Source: Dermacoccus abyssi
GTDB lineage: Bacteria > Actinomycetota > Actinomycetes > Actinomycetales > Dermatophilaceae
DNA: 64,000 nt
Reading direction: 5' to 3' (one strand)
Assembly (NCBI RefSeq): GCF_034541975.1
Contig: NZ_JAVYJM010000001.1
A program made the translations under genes and the position numbers. The notes under the pieces were generated by a model. It saw only the letters and a program-made list of their open reading frames with translations, had not been told where the DNA came from and ran no database searches. Shown here one piece after another: positions 17,326-26,298 of the stretch (positions within the stretch are counted from its first letter, which is position 1; each line of letters opens with the position of its first letter).

Positions 17326-18587
17326 GAGCGACCCTTTCGGTTGGGCAGGACCGCCATCGTGCGGCGGACGAGACGGGGCTTGGCGCGCAGGGCTTCGGCA
17401 GCCCGTGGTTCGCGGCGTGCGAACGACAGAAGGATCCCGATGCCCACGAGCGTCATGACGAGAGCGGAACCACCGGCGCTGACGAGGGGCAACGGCACAC
17501 CCACGATCGGCAGGAGGCCGAGAACGGAGCCGATGTTGACGACGGCCTGGAAGCAGATCCACATCATGATGCCTGCGGTGGCGACGCGCACGAACATGTC
17601 GGTGGACTGCGCGATGAGGCGGTAGCAGGCGTACGCGAAGACGAGGTAGAGCGCGAGGACGGCGAGCGTGCCAGGCAGGCCCAGCTCCTCGCCGATGATC
17701 GCGAAGATGAAGTCGTTGTGCGCCTCCGGCAGCCAGCCCCACTTCTCGCGCGAGGCGCCGGGGCCGAGGCCCCACAGGCCACCGTCGGCCAAAGCCCAGG
17801 AGCCGTGGATCTTCTGGTAGCACGCAGCGACATCGATGTCGCTCGGGGCGTCACAGCCACCGAGCCACGCACCGATGCGCGAGGTGCGGTTACCGCTCGT
17901 CATGACCGCGACGGGAAGGAGCACCGCGATACCCAGGCCCAGCCAGGCGAACCAGGATCCCTTGGCACCCGCGGCCCACAGCATCCCCAGGTAGATGACG
18001 GCGAAGACCATCGTCGTGCCGAGGTCGCGCCCGGCCATGACGAGACCGGCGAGCAGACCTGCGAACCAGAACGTCGGCAACACCGACTTCTTGAAGTCGT
18101 ACAGCTGAGCCCGACGGTTGTCGAGGATGACGGCGACGACGAGGATCATGGCGATCTTGCCGATCTCCGACGGTTGGATTCGCAGCCCACCGACCTGAAG
18201 CCAGTTCCGGTTGCCCAGGACCTCGACTCCGACGCCGGGAATCATCACGGCGGCCTGCATCGCTGCGGCGAGCAGGAAGAAGATGCCGGCGACCTTCTTG
18301 AGGAACGGTGTCGGCAGCCGACTGAACACCGCCGCAGCCACGAGGCCGATGACGGCGAACATCAACTGGTTGGTGAACTGCGAGAAAACCGATCCACCGC
18401 GCATGTACGACTGGACGCTCGAGGCGGACAGCACCATGACGAGGCCCAGCACGACGAGCACCGACGTGGAGCCGAGCAGCAGGTAGTACGTCGCGAGAGG
18501 CGACTCGAGCCAGCCCAGTCGCCGTCGCAGTCGCTCACCCCACACGTCCTGTGAGGTCTCCTCACGCCAGGGTGTGCGGGTCGTCAT
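17322..18587 (-). CDS. ftsW: FtsW, SEDS-family septal glycosyltransferase
   Basis: 421 residues with about ten membrane segments. SEDS landmarks are RNWLQVGGLRIQPSE, GRDLGTTMV with the functionally essential Asp of the family, EAHNDFIFAIIGEELG, and PLVSAGGSALV near the end. It polymerises lipid II together with the class B PBP FtsI. Position between murD and murG supports FtsW over RodA. A Cys-containing extracellular loop (GGCDAPSDIDVAACYQ) with two cysteines could form a disulfide (inference). Both ends overlap neighbours by 4 bases. Confidence 0.96.
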   Translation of the reverse strand: MTTRTPWREETSQDVWGERLRRRLGWLESPLATYYLLLGSTSVLVVLGLVMVLSASSVQSYMRGGSVFSQFTNQLMFAVIGLVAAAVFSRLPTPFLKKVAGIFFLLAAAMQAAVMIPGVGVEVLGNRNWLQVGGLRIQPSEIGKIAMILVVAVILDNRRAQLYDFKKSVLPTFWFAGLLAGLVMAGRDLGTTMVFAVIYLGMLWAAGAKGSWFAWLGLGIAVLLPVAVMTSGNRTSRIGAWLGGCDAPSDIDVAACYQKIHGSWALADGGLWGLGPGASREKWGWLPEAHNDFIFAIIGEELGLPGTLAVLALYLVFAYACYRLIAQSTDMFVRVATAGIMMWICFQAVVNIGSVLGLLPIVGVPLPLVSAGGSALVMTLVGIGILLSFARREPRAAEALRAKPRLVRRTMAVLPNRKGRS

Positions 18588-20089
18588 GCGTCAGCGCCAC
18601 CCAGGGATTCGACGATGCGGGTGAACGCGTCACCGCGCGCACCGTAGGAGGCGTACATGTCCAACGAAGCTGCAGCCGGGGCGAGCAGGACGGTGTCCCC
18701 CGACTGTGCCATGCCTCGCGCGTGTTCGAGCGCCTGCGTCATCGCGGCCTCGGGTTCGCTTTCCTCGACGATCGCCACGGGAACGTCGGGGGCGTGCTCG
18801 GCAAGAGCACGCGCGATGGCGTCCCGGTCACGTCCCATGAGCACAGCCCCGCGAAGACGCGTCGCGTTGTCGCGGACCAGTTCGCTCACATCGGCGCCCT
18901 TGAGCAGGCCGCCGGCGATCCAGACGACAGGTTCGTACGCCGTCAGCGACGCGGCCGCGGCCGGCGGGTTGGTGGCCTTGGAGTCGTTGACGTACCGCAC
19001 GCCGTCGAGCGTCGCGACGAGCGCCATACGGTGCGGCTGCGGCGAGTAGTCCATGAGCCCCTTGCGCACGGCGGCGGGTGAGACGCCGTAACTACGGGCG
19101 AGCGCTGCTGCGGCCAGTGCGTCCGCGACGTAGTGCGGCGCCGCCGCGTTCGGGCCGAGATCACGCAGGACGGCCAGTTCCGCCGCGCTCGTGCGGCGTT
19201 CCTCGACGAAGGCGCGGTCGGCGAGCACGTCCTCGACGATTCCGACCATCGACGGAGCCGGTGTGCCGAGAGTGAAGCCGATGGCACGACAGCCCTCGAC
19301 GACCTCAGCTTCCTCGAGGAGCGCCTCCGTCGTCGGGTCGTCGACGTTGTAGACGCAGGCAGCCTGGGTGCGCTCGAAAACGCGTCCCTTCTGCCGACGG
19401 TACTCCTCGAACGAGCCGTGCCAGTCGAGGTGGTCGGGCGCGACGTTGAGCAGGCACGACGCGAACGGCGAGACGCTGCGCGACCAGTGCAACTGGAACG
19501 TCGACAGTTCGACGGCGATGACGTCGAACGGCTGCGGATCGAGGATGGCCTCCATGATCGGCATGCCGACGTTGCCCGCGGCCACAGCGCGCAGACCTTG
19601 GGCCTGCAGGATCGACTCCAGCATCGTGACGGCGGTCGTCTTGCCGTTCGTCCCGGTGATGGTGATCCACGGGGCCGCGCCCTCACGCGGGCGCATGCGC
19701 CACGCGAGCTCGACCTCCCCCCAGACGGGGATGCCGCGATCCGCGGCGTCCGTCATGAGCGGATTGGTGGGAGGGACGCCGGGCGAGGTGACGACGAGCT
19801 GCGTGCCCTGGGGCGCACTCGTCATGTGCTCCGCACCGAACGCGATCTCGGCGCCGAGCACCTCGAGGATCTGGGCCCGTTCGGCCATGACGTCGGTCTT
19901 GTCGCGAGAGACGACGCGCACGTTCGCCCCTCGTTCGAGCAGCGCATCGGCGGCGGCGAAGCCACTGACGCCGAGTCCGACGACGAGGACCGAGAGGCCG
20001 GACCAGTCGGCGTCACGATGCGTCAGATCACGCTCGCCCCCGAACGGTTCGTAACTCGGGTCGAGCGGCCACAGCTCGTTGTCGGTCAC
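18584..20089 (-). CDS. murD: UDP-N-acetylmuramoyl-L-alanine--D-glutamate ligase
   Basis: 501 residues, cytosolic; adds D-Glu to UDP-MurNAc-L-Ala. It shows VVGLGVSGFAAA (37-48), GTNGKTT (146-152), NVAPDHLDWHG, NDSKATNPPA and the C-terminal LAPAAASLDMYASYGARGDAF. I chose the GTG at 20089 because it overlaps the mraY stop by 4 bases as elsewhere in this cluster. An ATG at 20104 adds five residues and is also possible. Neither has a clear ribosome site. Confidence 0.95.
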   Translation of the reverse strand: MTDNELWPLDPSYEPFGGERDLTHRDADWSGLSVLVVGLGVSGFAAADALLERGANVRVVSRDKTDVMAERAQILEVLGAEIAFGAEHMTSAPQGTQLVVTSPGVPPTNPLMTDAADRGIPVWGEVELAWRMRPREGAAPWITITGTNGKTTAVTMLESILQAQGLRAVAAGNVGMPIMEAILDPQPFDVIAVELSTFQLHWSRSVSPFASCLLNVAPDHLDWHGSFEEYRRQKGRVFERTQAACVYNVDDPTTEALLEEAEVVEGCRAIGFTLGTPAPSMVGIVEDVLADRAFVEERRTSAAELAVLRDLGPNAAAPHYVADALAAAALARSYGVSPAAVRKGLMDYSPQPHRMALVATLDGVRYVNDSKATNPPAAAASLTAYEPVVWIAGGLLKGADVSELVRDNATRLRGAVLMGRDRDAIARALAEHAPDVPVAIVEESEPEAAMTQALEHARGMAQSGDTVLLAPAAASLDMYASYGARGDAFTRIVESLGGADA

Positions 20090-21174
20090 TGGTTGACGTT
20101 CCATTCCGCGTAGAAGATTCCGAGGCCGAAGGCCACGCACAGGCCGGCGATGATCCAGAAGCGGATGACGACGGTGATCTCGTTCCAGCCCACCATCTCG
20201 AAGTGGTGGTGCAACGGCGCCATCCGGAAGATGCGTTTGCGGCGCAACTTGAACGACCCGACCTGAAGGATGACCGAGAGGGTTTCGAGGACGAACAGAC
20301 CCGCCAGGATGACGACGAGGAACTCGGTGCGCGTCGTGATGGCCAGGCCGGCGAGTGCGCCACCGAGGGCGAGCGAGCCGGTGTCACCCATGAAGATCTT
20401 GGCCGGTGTCGCGTTCCACCACAGGAAGCCGAAACAGGCACCCATGAGGGCTGCGGCGACGACGGCGAGGTCGTGGGGATCACGCACGTCGTAACACTTG
20501 GCCGCGTTGGAGGCGAGGCCGTTCTGGCAGTTCTGGTTGAACTGCCAGATCGCGATGAGCACGTACGCGCCGAACACCATGACGCTGGCGCCGGTGGCCA
20601 GACCGTCCAGCCCGTCCGTGAGGTTGACGCCGTTCGACGTCCCTGCGATGAGCAGGTTCGCCCAGATGACGAACAGAATGAGACTGACGACCGTGCCGCC
20701 GAGGGCGAGCGAGACGTTCGAGTCGCGCGCGAAGGAGATGTTGTAGCTGGCGGGGGTGAGGCCGGCGTCGTTGCGGAACTGAAGGGCCAACACCGCGAAG
20801 ATGACCGCCACGAGCGTCTGGCCGAGCAGCTTCTGCACGGACGTCAGACCCAGAGATCGCTGCTTGGTGATCTTGATCGCGTCGTCCGCAAAACCGACGA
20901 GCCCGAGGCCCGTCATGAGGAACAGCACGAGCATGCCGCTGGCCGTCACGGGCGTCATGGTGACGAGGTGGGCCATTCCGTAGGCGAGAAGGCTCGCGGC
21001 GATGATGACCGCTCCACCCATCGTCGGCGTTCCACGCTTCGTGTGGTGCGTCGTGGGGCCGTCGTCACGAATGAACTGGCCGTACCCCTTGCGCACCAGG
21101 AACTTGATGAACATGGGGGTGCCGAAAAGCCCGACGACGAGCGACACGATGGCCGCGATGAGGACGCCCTTCAT
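20086..21174 (-). CDS. mraY: Phospho-N-acetylmuramoyl-pentapeptide transferase
   Basis: 362 residues with about ten membrane helices; makes lipid I from UDP-MurNAc-pentapeptide and undecaprenyl phosphate. Landmarks are HHTKRGTPTMGG, the aspartate pair in GFADDAIKI, NGVNLTDGLDGLA, and FMGDTGSLALGG with catalytic-site Asp, plus MAPLHHHFE. The start overlaps murF by 4 bases and the end overlaps murD by 4 bases. Confidence 0.97.
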   Translation of the reverse strand: MKGVLIAAIVSLVVGLFGTPMFIKFLVRKGYGQFIRDDGPTTHHTKRGTPTMGGAVIIAASLLAYGMAHLVTMTPVTASGMLVLFLMTGLGLVGFADDAIKITKQRSLGLTSVQKLLGQTLVAVIFAVLALQFRNDAGLTPASYNISFARDSNVSLALGGTVVSLILFVIWANLLIAGTSNGVNLTDGLDGLATGASVMVFGAYVLIAIWQFNQNCQNGLASNAAKCYDVRDPHDLAVVAAALMGACFGFLWWNATPAKIFMGDTGSLALGGALAGLAITTRTEFLVVILAGLFVLETLSVILQVGSFKLRRKRIFRMAPLHHHFEMVGWNEITVVIRFWIIAGLCVAFGLGIFYAEWNVNQ

Positions 21175-22583
21175 GCGGTCACCTCCGTTGCGGGAAACGC
21201 GGACGTTCCGGCTTCCTCGACCAACCTATCGCCCAGCAGACGCAAACCCGAGTCACGACTCGACTTCAGCAGCAGGATGCGGCCCGCGCTCAGATCGCGC
21301 ACGAGTGCGTCGTGCGCCGCGTCCGCGTTCTCGACCTCGTGGACGCGCTCGGCCGCCATTCCGGCCTCACGTGCCCCGACGGCGATGGGCGCGGCACCCG
21401 CGCCGATCACGTAGACCTCGTCAATCCCGAGGGCCGCGATCTCACGACCCACACCGGCGTGTTCATCGAAGGAGCTCTCCCCCAGCTCACGCATCTCGCC
21501 GACCACGGCGATGCTGTGACGCTCGCGTCCCATGTGGGCCAGCGAGCGCATCGCGGCACGCATCGAGTCGGGGTTGGCGTTGTAGGCGTCGTTGACGAGC
21601 GTGATGTCGCCCGGCAGTTCGTGAACCTCCATGCGCCAGCGAGAGGTCGCTCCGGCGGCGGCCAGCGCCTCCACCACGGTGTCGAGATCGAGCCCCAGGC
21701 TGACAGCCGCTGCAATGACGCTGAGCGAGTTGCCGACCTGGTGCTCACCGAACACGGCAAGGCGCACACGCGCCGTACCGGCCGGGCACGTGAGGTCGTA
21801 GGAGGCGCGACCTGAGGTGTCGACCTCGACGTTCGTCGCGCGGTAGTCGGCGTCCTCTCCGAGACCGACGAGGACCACCGTGGCCTTCGTCCGTGACGCC
21901 ATGGCGCGCACGCGCTCGTCGTCGACGTTGAGCACGGCGAAACCGTCCTCGGGCAGGGCTTCGACGAGTTCACCCTTGGTCTGCGCAATCGCGTCAACGG
22001 AGCCGAACTCACCCATGTGCGCCTTGCCGACGTTGAGGACGATGCCCACCTTCGGCGGGGCGATCTTCGTCAGGTACTCGATGTGACCGACGCCGGAGGC
22101 ACCCATCTCGGCCACGAGGTAACGGCTGTTCGAACCGAGCCGGCACACCGTGAGGGGAACACCGACCTCCGAGTTGAGCGAGCCGTGGGGTGCCACCGTC
22201 GGGCCGAACCGTGCAAGGACGGCCCCGAGGAGATCCTTGGTCGAAGTCTTGCCGGACGACCCCGTGATGCCCACGATCTCGAGGTCGGCAATCGCATCCA
22301 CGACGCCGCGTGCCAGTTTGGCGAAGGCAAGCTCCGAGTTCTCGACGACGACGGTCGGCAGGATGTCGACAGCACGCTCACCGAGCACGCCGACGGCACC
22401 GGCGTCCCGTGCGGCCGGGGCGTAATCGTGCCCGTCCGCGTGCTCACCGACGCGAGCGACGTACAGGCTGCCCTGCACGCACTCGCGGGAGTCCGTGACG
22501 ACGGATGCGCTCACCGTGGCGTCGGCACCGACGAGGTGACCTCCGGTGATGCGTGCGATCTCGTCGAGCGAAAATTCGATCAC
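21171..22583 (-). CDS. murF: UDP-MurNAc-tripeptide--D-alanyl-D-alanine ligase
   Basis: 470 residues, cytosolic. The N-terminal domain has VVTDSRECVQGSLYVA, the ATPase P-loop is GSSGKTS (108-114), then PLTVCRL, EMGASGVGHIEYL, the C-terminal NDAYNANPDSMRAAM and VVGEMRELGESS. NDAYNANPDSM marks it as MurF rather than MurE, which would have a DNPR or similar substrate motif. Its ATG at 22583 overlaps the ftsI stop by 4 bases, so no murE gene lies between, unlike the usual ftsI-murE-murF order. Confidence 0.96.
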   Translation of the reverse strand: MIEFSLDEIARITGGHLVGADATVSASVVTDSRECVQGSLYVARVGEHADGHDYAPAARDAGAVGVLGERAVDILPTVVVENSELAFAKLARGVVDAIADLEIVGITGSSGKTSTKDLLGAVLARFGPTVAPHGSLNSEVGVPLTVCRLGSNSRYLVAEMGASGVGHIEYLTKIAPPKVGIVLNVGKAHMGEFGSVDAIAQTKGELVEALPEDGFAVLNVDDERVRAMASRTKATVVLVGLGEDADYRATNVEVDTSGRASYDLTCPAGTARVRLAVFGEHQVGNSLSVIAAAVSLGLDLDTVVEALAAAGATSRWRMEVHELPGDITLVNDAYNANPDSMRAAMRSLAHMGRERHSIAVVGEMRELGESSFDEHAGVGREIAALGIDEVYVIGAGAAPIAVGAREAGMAAERVHEVENADAAHDALVRDLSAGRILLLKSSRDSGLRLLGDRLVEEAGTSAFPATEVTA

Positions 22584-24439
22584 TTGGACGTCGACTCCTC
22601 TGAGCGGTATTTGATCGGGAACGGAAGCTTGTCGCTCTTGTTCGGCGGTATTTTACGCTGGCGCAGCGCCTCGGCCATCACCTTGGAAAACACGGGGGCC
22701 GCTAGGTCACCACCGAACGTTCCCGCCTGCGGACGCTGCAGCGTCACCGACACGATGAGCTGCGGATCCTTGGCCGGCGCCATACCGATGAAACCTGCGG
22801 TCACACCGTCGTAGCCACCCTTCACCGAGTCGTAGCGCTCGGCCGTCGACGTCTTGCCGGCGACGTCGTAGCCCGGGACGGCCGCCTTCGGCGCGCTGCC
22901 GTCCTTCGTCACGACACCCTGCATCATGCCGACGAGTTCCTTCGAGGTCTTCGCGCTGAAAACGCGCGTCGACTTCCGCTCGTCCGTGTAGGGCTGCATC
23001 GCACCGTCGCCGCCTTGAACCTCGGAGACGAGCTTGAGCGGCTCACGCACTCCACCGTTGGCGATCGCCTGGAACAGGCCGACCTGCTGCACAGCGCTGC
23101 TCGCGAGCCCCTGACCGAACATGATCGTGTACCAGGTGTCGCCCTTCCAGGTCGAGACCTTCGGCACGATGCCCGTGGACTCGCCGGGGAAACCGATCCC
23201 GGTGCCCTCCCCGAGCCCGAACTTCTTCATGTAGGTGTACAGCTTTTCCTTGGGCAGCTTCTCCCCCGCGAGGATCGTGCCGATGTTCGAGGACTGCGCG
23301 ATGACACCGGCAAGCGTCAGGTACTCGGTGGGGTGTGGGTGCGAGTCGTGGAAAGGACGTCCCGCGCGTTTCAGGCTCGGCGGCACCTCGACATGCGACT
23401 TCGGTGTCATGATGCCTTCTTCGAGGACGGCGCCGGCAGTCACCATCTTCTGCGTGGAGCCGGGCTCGAAGGTGTCCGTGAAGGCACGGTTCTGCAGGTT
23501 CTCGGACGTGGCCGTCGACATGTCGTTGTTGTCGAAGCTCGGATAGCTCGCCGCCACGAGAATGTTGCCCGCCTTGTCCGCGACGACGATCTCGCCCGAG
23601 ACCGCCTTCGACGACTTCACCTGTGCGGCGAGTTCGTTCTGCGCGAACCACTGCAGGTCGCTGTCGATCGTCAGCTTGGCACCACGGCCCGCAACCGGCT
23701 TGCGGTCGAGGTTCTCACCCGTCGCGATCTCGGAGCCGTTGCGTGCACGCTCGACCTGGTGCAGGCCGGCCTTGCCCTGCAAGGTCGTGTTGAGCATCTG
23801 CTCGATACCGCCACTGGGCACGTCCTGTGCGTTGACCGAACCGAGCAACGGAGCGAGGGCCGTGCCTTGCGGGTACTCGCGCTTCTGCACCTGCTCGGAC
23901 GTGATTCCGGGCAGGTCGAGCGCCCGGATCTGGCTCCACTGAGCGGGGCTGATGTCCTTGGCGAGGTAGACGAACCGACTGCCGCGGGCATCGGCGCGCT
24001 CGAACGTGGCCCGGATCTCGGCTGCGTCTCCCCCGAGGATGCGAGCCAATTCCTGGGAGACGCCGTCGATGCCCTTGGGCTTGCCGTTGGTCGAGCGCTC
24101 CCGGAACGACTTCGCGGCCACCGGGTCACCGGCGACGTCGCGACGCTCCACGCTGCGTGCGAGCACCGTCCCGGCAGAATCCGTGATCTCACCACGGGCT
24201 GCGGGGACCTTCGATGTCGTCAGACGGTTGTTGGTGGCCTTCTGCGCGATCTCGTCCGCCTGGATCCACTGAACCTTGACGAGCTGCCAGGTGAACAACG
24301 ACAGGATGATGGCGAAGACGGCCAGCATCGTGCGGGTACGACGACGGGGGTGACCGACGGCGCGCAGACGCGCCTCGGCCGGTCGCGACATACGCACCGG
24401 ACGCGCCTTCGAGGGCGCCGGCCTGCGACGTTGTTCCAC
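22580..24439 (-). CDS. ftsI: FtsI, class B penicillin-binding protein (septal transpeptidase)
   Basis: 619 residues. A basic cytoplasmic tail (1-37) is followed by one membrane helix (about 38-55), a pedestal domain (about 60-240) and the transpeptidase domain. Active-site motifs are S328-TQ-K331, SSN at 383-385 and KTS at 529-531 (family KTG with Gly to Ser). The GTG at 24439 was chosen because GAGGGG lies 6 bases upstream; a longer in-frame extension to 24562 would run into ftsL. It partners FtsW for septal wall synthesis. It overlaps murF by 4 bases and lies 34 bases after ftsL. Confidence 0.96.
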   Translation of the reverse strand: MEQRRRPAPSKARPVRMSRPAEARLRAVGHPRRRTRTMLAVFAIILSLFTWQLVKVQWIQADEIAQKATNNRLTTSKVPAARGEITDSAGTVLARSVERRDVAGDPVAAKSFRERSTNGKPKGIDGVSQELARILGGDAAEIRATFERADARGSRFVYLAKDISPAQWSQIRALDLPGITSEQVQKREYPQGTALAPLLGSVNAQDVPSGGIEQMLNTTLQGKAGLHQVERARNGSEIATGENLDRKPVAGRGAKLTIDSDLQWFAQNELAAQVKSSKAVSGEIVVADKAGNILVAASYPSFDNNDMSTATSENLQNRAFTDTFEPGSTQKMVTAGAVLEEGIMTPKSHVEVPPSLKRAGRPFHDSHPHPTEYLTLAGVIAQSSNIGTILAGEKLPKEKLYTYMKKFGLGEGTGIGFPGESTGIVPKVSTWKGDTWYTIMFGQGLASSAVQQVGLFQAIANGGVREPLKLVSEVQGGDGAMQPYTDERKSTRVFSAKTSKELVGMMQGVVTKDGSAPKAAVPGYDVAGKTSTAERYDSVKGGYDGVTAGFIGMAPAKDPQLIVSVTLQRPQAGTFGGDLAAPVFSKVMAEALRQRKIPPNKSDKLPFPIKYRSEESTSK

Positions 24440-24473
24440 GGATTCCCCTCGTCGCGGACGAAAGCTCTTGCTC

Positions 24474-25178
24474 TTACTTCCCGGTCGTGCTCGTGGCGTC
24501 GGACTTCGCGTCGCTGCCCTTCGCCTTGGCGTCCTTGGACTTGGCCTGCTTGGCCTTCGCATCCGCCTCAGCCTTCGCCTTGGCGGCGTCGGCCTTGGCC
24601 TTCGCGTCCGCCGCGGCCTTCGCCTTGGCCACCGGATCCGTGATGTGCAGTCCGATGGTGCCGCTGTCGAGCACGTCGGCCGCCGCCTTGCTCGCGGGGG
24701 TCGTCGACAGCGTGTTCACACTAAGACGCTGACCTGCCTGGTTCGAAGTCGCCACGCCGACCTGCTTGCCCGTGGTGCGGTTCACGTAGCGCACCTGCTC
24801 GGCCCGGACCATGCCGTACTCCTCGGCCTTCACCGCAAGGTGCTCGGGTGCCGAGACCGCGGAGATCTCGCTGTCGAGACCCTGCTGACGGTCGTCGAGC
24901 GTCGCGACATCACTGCGCAGCTTGTTGAGCGTGAAGGACTGCTCCGCGCGCATCGTGTTGAGCAGGAGCAACGACAGCGCCGAAACGAACGCGAAGACGA
25001 AGACGAGCGCCATGAAACCCGAGACCGGACGCTTGCCCGCGACGGTCTCCGTCCGGGCACGCACCGGACGAACGGCCGCCGCGCGAGACGCGGGCGCCGG
25101 GCGCCTCGTCGTGCGTGCCGGTCGGGAACCCGCGCGCGTGGAACGGGGTGCGCGGGAGGGGGCGGCCAGTTGGCTCAT
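24474..25178 (-). CDS. ftsL: FtsL-like divisome protein with Lys/Ala-rich tail
   Basis: 234 residues. A basic N-terminal cytoplasmic part (1-50) precedes one membrane helix (about 55-75), then a leucine-zipper-like coiled coil (about 76-112, SFTLNKLRSDVATLDDRQQGL) and the AEEYGMVRAEQVRYV segment typical of actinobacterial FtsL/SepL-type proteins. The last ~50 residues (184-234) are almost only Ala, Lys, Asp and Ser in KAKA-like repeats, outside the membrane. That tail is not part of the core family. Identity rests on topology, coiled coil and location between rsmH and ftsI. The ATG at 25178 overlaps the rsmH stop by 4 bases and is preceded by GGAAGC. Confidence 0.87.
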   Translation of the reverse strand: MSQLAAPSRAPRSTRAGSRPARTTRRPAPASRAAAVRPVRARTETVAGKRPVSGFMALVFVFAFVSALSLLLLNTMRAEQSFTLNKLRSDVATLDDRQQGLDSEISAVSAPEHLAVKAEEYGMVRAEQVRYVNRTTGKQVGVATSNQAGQRLSVNTLSTTPASKAAADVLDSGTIGLHITDPVAKAKAAADAKAKADAAKAKAEADAKAKQAKSKDAKAKGSDAKSDATSTTGK

Positions 25179-26146
25179 GACTGGCTTCCTTTCGGTCGGG
25201 TACGACGGACGGCACGGAGTTTCACCGAGGCGGAACGCGAGTTGTGCTCCAGTTCGGTTGCTGAGGGAGTCGAGGCGCGACGCAGGAGCAGCTCGAACTC
25301 GGGAAGGTGCTCGGGCAGCTCCACCGGAAGCCCTGCCGGTGCGGTGGAACGGCACGCCCGAGCGAAGGCCTGCTTGGTGATGCGGTCTTCGAGGGAGTGG
25401 AACGACAGGACGGCGAGTCGACCGTCGACGGCGAGGGTGTCGAGGGCGGTGTCGACCGTGTTCTCCCAGCCACGCAGTTCGTTGTTGACCTCGATGCGCA
25501 GGGCCTGGAAGGTGCGCTTGGCGGGGTGACCGCTCTGACGCTGCGAGGCAGACGGAATGACGGAGCGGAGCATCTCGACGAGCCGCGCGGAGGTGGTCCA
25601 CGCCTGCTTCTCGCGTTCCTTGACGACGGCGTGGGCGATCTTGCGCGCATAGCGTTCCTCGCCGTAGACGCGCAGGATGCGCTCGAGCTCGTCCTGCGAG
25701 TAGGTGTTGAGGACGTCGGCCGCCGTCTGCCCCGCGCTCGACTGGTCCATCCTCATGTCGAGGGGCGCGTCAGCGCGGTAGGAGAAGCCTCGCTCGAGTT
25801 CGTCGAGCTGGAAACTGGAGACGCCGAGGTCGAAGAGCATCGCGTCGGCCGGCCCGTCGAGGACGTCTGCGAGCTCCGTGTTGACGGCGTGAACGCCGCG
25901 GAAGCGCTCACCGAAGCGAGCCAGACGCTCGCCGGCGAGTTCAAGGGCCTGCGCGTCACGGTCGATTCCGACGACGCTTGCCTCGGGGAAGCGTTCGAGG
26001 ACGGCTTCGGCGTGGCCGCCCATCCCGAGCGTGCCGTCGACGTACAGAGCTCCCGGACGCTCGAGGGCCGGGGCGAGAACGTCGAGAATCTCGGCGAGCA
26101 TGACGGGAACGTGACGATCGGCGGCGGGCGCGAACTCGTCTCGCAT
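25175..26146 (-). CDS. rsmH: 16S rRNA (cytosine1402-N4)-methyltransferase
   Basis: 323 residues, also known as MraW. It begins RHVPVMLAEIL, with the SAM motif DGTLGMGGH (37-45), IGIDRDAQAL-type motif II, FDLGVSSFQLDELERGFSYR, and the C-terminal LSFHSLEDRITKQAF. The enzyme N4-methylates C1402 of 16S rRNA. The ATG at 26146 has GAGGGAGTGAAC upstream; the open frame extends 5' but lacks similarity. A 152-base gap with a very large hairpin separates it from mraZ. Confidence 0.97.
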   Translation of the reverse strand: MRDEFAPAADRHVPVMLAEILDVLAPALERPGALYVDGTLGMGGHAEAVLERFPEASVVGIDRDAQALELAGERLARFGERFRGVHAVNTELADVLDGPADAMLFDLGVSSFQLDELERGFSYRADAPLDMRMDQSSAGQTAADVLNTYSQDELERILRVYGEERYARKIAHAVVKEREKQAWTTSARLVEMLRSVIPSASQRQSGHPAKRTFQALRIEVNNELRGWENTVDTALDTLAVDGRLAVLSFHSLEDRITKQAFARACRSTAPAGLPVELPEHLPEFELLLRRASTPSATELEHNSRSASVKLRAVRRTRPKGSQS

Positions 26147-26212
26147 GTTCACTCCCTCAGTGCTCGGGTCGTCGGACGTCGGTCCTCGTGCGTGGTGGTC
26201 GGGCCGCTGCGA

Positions 26213-26296
26213 CTCTGCGTCCAGGGCCCCCGCCGCTGCGCTCCGGCACCGGGGAAGGTGTGCCGGAAAGCAGCGGCCGGAGACCTGGACGCAGAG
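26213..26296 (-). terminator. Very long imperfect hairpin between mraZ and rsmH
   Basis: Left arm 26213-26250 and right arm 26257-26296 pair with 13 uninterrupted outer base pairs (26213-26225 with 26284-26296) and about 32 matches over the 37 aligned positions by my count, with a 6-base loop. It starts 2 bases after the mraZ stop. There is no T-run. It may act as a terminator or attenuator between mraZ and the rest of dcw, or as an mRNA processing or stability element. Confidence 0.75.
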
Positions 26297-26298
26297 GG

